Origin: Candidatus Zixiibacteriota bacterium
GTDB lineage: Bacteria > Zixibacteria > MSB-5A5 > GN15 > FEB-12
DNA length: 7,627 nucleotides
Reading direction: 5' to 3'
NCBI GenBank assembly: GCA_022564135.1
Contig: JADFLZ010000094.1
Coordinates: forward strand, 1-7,627
Both the position numbers and the translations under genes were made by a program. Each line of letters begins with the position of its first letter. Positions within the stretch are counted from its first letter, which is position 1. Below the pieces are notes generated by a model, which worked only from the letters and a program-made list of their open reading frames with translations, searched no databases and was not told the DNA's origin. Of this stretch, positions 5,715 through 7,627 are shown one piece after another.

Positions 5715-6773
5715 TTAACGATTCAATTCTCTGCGTAAATAACTCAGCTTGGATCTCTGGCGTTTTTTTATTTTTGAGGGGATTTCAGAGCGGAACTGAC
5801 TGACCTTCTTCAGTATTTTTTCTTTTTCTTCGTCACGCCCCAGCTTCTGGCAACACTGATAAAGATAGTAGCAGCATTCAATCAGGTTATAAAAGTTTCC
5901 CGGCTCTGCAAAATAGTGCTCGGTCAGTTCGGCATAAAAAGTCAGAGCAGTTTCGTAATCATTATTTTTAAAACTGGCTGCCGCCAGAGGCCAGCGAATT
6001 GTTCTGCTGTCCGGATAGTTTACCAGCATCTGCTGAGCCAGACTAATAGCCGAGTCATACTCTTGTCTATCCAGCCAGATCCAGATCATGGCGTTGGCGG
6101 CAGCCTCCGAAAAAAGACTGGCAGAGTCCCTGGCCAGCTTTAGCTCAGCCAAGCCTTTATCGATATCGTCGCTGACAATTCCAATCGTCTTTAAGAAACC
6201 TGCTTTGGATGTTTTCCAGTAGTGATAGTTGCCCAGACCAAAATATAAATCATAGAGAGTGCTGTCATATTTGAGCCCGTTGTGATAACTTCCTTTAGCC
6301 TCAAAGCCGTGCCTGATAGCCGAAACGATTGAGCCGAATTTTGATTCCCATAATGATTTATAGACATGAGCGTGACCCTGCCATAAATATAAAACAGCTG
6401 CCTGCTGACTGTCAGCTGTTTCCAGCTGCAATTGGCATAGTTTAAAGACCGTGTCGACCAATTTGCGAAATTCTTCGAGATATAAATTCTCTTCGGCATC
6501 CCCCATCTCTCCCAGAAGAGTAGCCGCCTTAAACAAGTAACCAGCAGGTTCGCTTTGGCTCTGTCTGATAAAGAGGTCACAGATTTTGTTGGCGTCCTGA
6601 TAGCTGTCATTAAAAAGAAGCTGCTGCACCGACTGCACAAAAATGGCCGTCTTATTTTCTGGAGTAGACAGCGAATCTATTTCAATTACCGGCGCCGGAA
6701 CGGGCACTAAAACGTTTACTGCCAGCAGCTGCCAGATGACTGCCGAAAACGAAAAAACCGAAGTGAAATTCAC
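5715..6773 (-). CDS. TPR-repeat protein, probably exported
   Basis: A 352-residue, largely helical protein with degenerate tetratricopeptide repeats, clearest at about residues 46-83, 124-160, 170-190, 223-258 and 261-295 (patterns such as L-x-x-x-x-Y-D-x-A-I-x-L-A-x-x-x-L-x-x-Y-P-x-S). TPRs mediate protein-protein contacts; no catalytic motif is visible. The N-terminus has a hydrophobic stretch (about 5-30) with Ala-Pro-rich residues, but no basic residues before it, so a Sec signal is possible yet atypical. The C-terminus (about 316-352) is strongly basic. The start is uncertain: GTG 6773 is the only reasonable initiator after the in-frame TAA at 6800-6798, but it lies in the terminator hairpin of the upstream gene, and GTG codons further in lack ribosome binding sites. 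The 3' end converges on the signalling gene with a 13-nt gap. I do not recognise a specific family. Confidence 0.75.
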   Translation of the reverse strand: MNFTSVFSFSAVIWQLLAVNVLVPVPAPVIEIDSLSTPENKTAIFVQSVQQLLFNDSYQDANKICDLFIRQSQSEPAGYLFKAATLLGEMGDAEENLYLEEFRKLVDTVFKLCQLQLETADSQQAAVLYLWQGHAHVYKSLWESKFGSIVSAIRHGFEAKGSYHNGLKYDSTLYDLYFGLGNYHYWKTSKAGFLKTIGIVSDDIDKGLAELKLARDSASLFSEAAANAMIWIWLDRQEYDSAISLAQQMLVNYPDSRTIRWPLAAASFKNNDYETALTFYAELTEHYFAEPGNFYNLIECCYYLYQCCQKLGRDEEKEKILKKVSQFRSEIPSKIKKRQRSKLSYLRRELNR

Positions 6774-6779
6774 TTCGGT
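6752..6779 (-). terminator. Intrinsic terminator of the anti-sigma transcript
   Basis: On the minus strand ACCGAAGTG, loop AATTT, CACTTCGGT form a perfect 9-bp stem (the palindrome extends to 11 bp around one central base). It runs straight into TTTTTT, C, GTTTTC. It begins 42 bases after the anti-sigma stop codon. The plus-strand side lacks a U-tract, so it acts in the minus direction only. Its loop-side arm contains the apparent GTG start of the next gene. Confidence 0.85.
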
Positions 6780-6821
6780 AAATTCTTCAAATACTATTTA
6801 AATTTCAATAATAAAATTTAC

Positions 6822-7619
6822 TTAGATTGTTCCGATAATCGGGTTAAATTTTGTCAGTTCATAATTGCGGTCTGTTGAGGCCGTAATAATGACAGCATCG
6901 CCGTTTTTGGTATAGAGCAGCCGGCAGCCGCGGCAATTGTGGTCGTAAAAGCAATGACCATCTATCGTAATTTTCGTTTTAATCAGGTCATCGGAGAAAG
7001 AAATTTGGCTGGCCGGTATTACAAAAACAGATGCCGAATATTCGCCGTTACTATAAAAGAACTGCGATACCTGCATGCCTCTGATTTCCCGGGATGTTCC
7101 GCCTACCAGCTTCAACCCATTGTGGCCGGGACTGATAGTCAAACCGAAATCTTTGCTGACAGCAGTTATAATTCTGGCTGTTTTATCTGAATCTTTAAAA
7201 ACATCGGCATTTTCACTGGCAGCCCAGTGGGCTCTTTCGATAGGAATATAAGCCGTGTAATGCTGATACAAGCCATCGGCAAAAAAGCCGGTTCCGACTA
7301 AAAGCACTAAAGCAGCTACAGCTGCCAGCGCCACGGCCGGCATTCTGAAAGGAACAGATTTTGGAGCGCCGGATTCGCGCTCGGCATCAATTTCATCAAG
7401 CTTGCTGAGAATATTTCCGCGCATGCGCTCAATGGCCGGGATATCAGTTTCGACTTTGAGTTTCTCTTTTAACAAAGACTGAACAGCATCGTGCAGCTGA
7501 TATCGCCCGAAACAATCCTGACAATGATCAAGATGGCGCTTTACTGCCTGAGTATCAATTTCAGAGGCTTCTTTATCAATTATTTCATATAGTAAATCTA
7601 ATGCTTCCTGACAATTCAT
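6822..7619 (-). CDS. Membrane anti-sigma factor with zinc-finger (ZAS/zf-HC2) N-terminus
   Basis: A 265-residue single-pass membrane protein. Residues 1-40 form an anti-sigma zinc-finger domain with His29-x3-Cys33-x2-Cys36 and an additional Cys3, matching the HxxxCxxC signature of factors that sequester ECF sigma factors. Residues 41-92 form a charged linker. About 94-113 is a hydrophobic membrane span (A-V-A-L-A-A-V-A-A-L-V-L-L-V-G). Residues 115-265 would lie outside the membrane and include a cluster His222-Cys223, His227, Cys229-x2-Cys232 followed by L-L-Y-x-x-x-G-D-A-V-I-I-T-A-S. By family logic it binds its sigma factor on the cytoplasmic side until an envelope signal releases it. The partner gene would be expected upstream, beyond the right edge. 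Only eight bases precede ATG 7619, too few to judge the ribosome binding site. Binding of metal, haem or thiols by the extracytoplasmic cysteines is inference. Confidence 0.88.
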   Translation of the reverse strand: MNCQEALDLLYEIIDKEASEIDTQAVKRHLDHCQDCFGRYQLHDAVQSLLKEKLKVETDIPAIERMRGNILSKLDEIDAERESGAPKSVPFRMPAVALAAVAALVLLVGTGFFADGLYQHYTAYIPIERAHWAASENADVFKDSDKTARIITAVSKDFGLTISPGHNGLKLVGGTSREIRGMQVSQFFYSNGEYSASVFVIPASQISFSDDLIKTKITIDGHCFYDHNCRGCRLLYTKNGDAVIITASTDRNYELTKFNPIIGTI

Positions 7620-7627
7620 TTTTTTGG

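Noticed and set aside
6191..6640. 149-codon minus-strand frame inside the TPR gene
   Set aside because: It is an out-of-frame overlap with the TPR-encoding frame, has no repeats or domain, and has Ser/Arg-rich content typical of a shifted frame.

Overview
The window looks like bacterial chromosome, at about 50% GC over its core genes. It has one left-edge segment of different composition, which carries an anti-phage gene. The lineage cannot be fixed from the sequence. The dimeric (alpha2, single-chain) glycyl-tRNA synthetase with a CxxC...CxxC insert, and a signalling protein built from MshEN, receiver-like, HD and PATAN/DUF4388 modules, suggest a poorly cultivated bacterium outside the Gammaproteobacteria. 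The FCB/Zixibacteria or Deltaproteobacteria-like neighbourhood is a guess, not a demonstration.

Layout. (i) 1-752, plus strand: the 3' part of an AvcD-type anti-phage dCTP/dCMP deaminase gene, followed after 11 nt and a good Shine-Dalgarno sequence by a 66-codon ORF with a W-P-x-W-K motif. GC falls from about 60% (1-120) to about 36% (181-540) inside the deaminase gene. (ii) 753-841: a short convergent gap with no clear terminator. (iii) 842-3345, minus strand: a tight housekeeping operon read ftsB/divIC-like, recO, glyQS, with gaps of 1 and 7 nt. (iv) 3346-3547: a 202-bp divergent intergenic region. (v) 3548-5701, plus strand: a 717-residue cytoplasmic signalling protein. (vi) 5715-6773, minus strand: a probably exported TPR protein, convergent with the previous gene at a 13-nt gap. 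(vii) 6822-7619, minus strand: a membrane anti-sigma factor with an N-terminal zinc-finger (ZAS/zf-HC2) domain. Its cognate sigma gene would be expected just beyond the right edge. A strong intrinsic terminator at 6752-6779 ends this transcript and overlaps the apparent GTG start of the TPR gene.

How the parts fit. The ftsB-recO-glyQS block is ordinary core function (division, recombinational repair, translation). The deaminase pair is an accessory defence module beside it; in characterised systems AvcD depletes deoxycytidine nucleotides during phage infection and is held off by an upstream RNA (AvcI), which would lie outside this window. The 717-residue protein is the most unusual item. It joins a putative c-di-GMP-binding MshEN module to an HD domain that has lost the GYP signature, flanked by two receiver-like domains lacking the phosphoacceptor, and ends in PATAN. 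This reads as a c-di-GMP-responsive scaffold or adaptor rather than a conventional phosphodiesterase response regulator; that role is inference.
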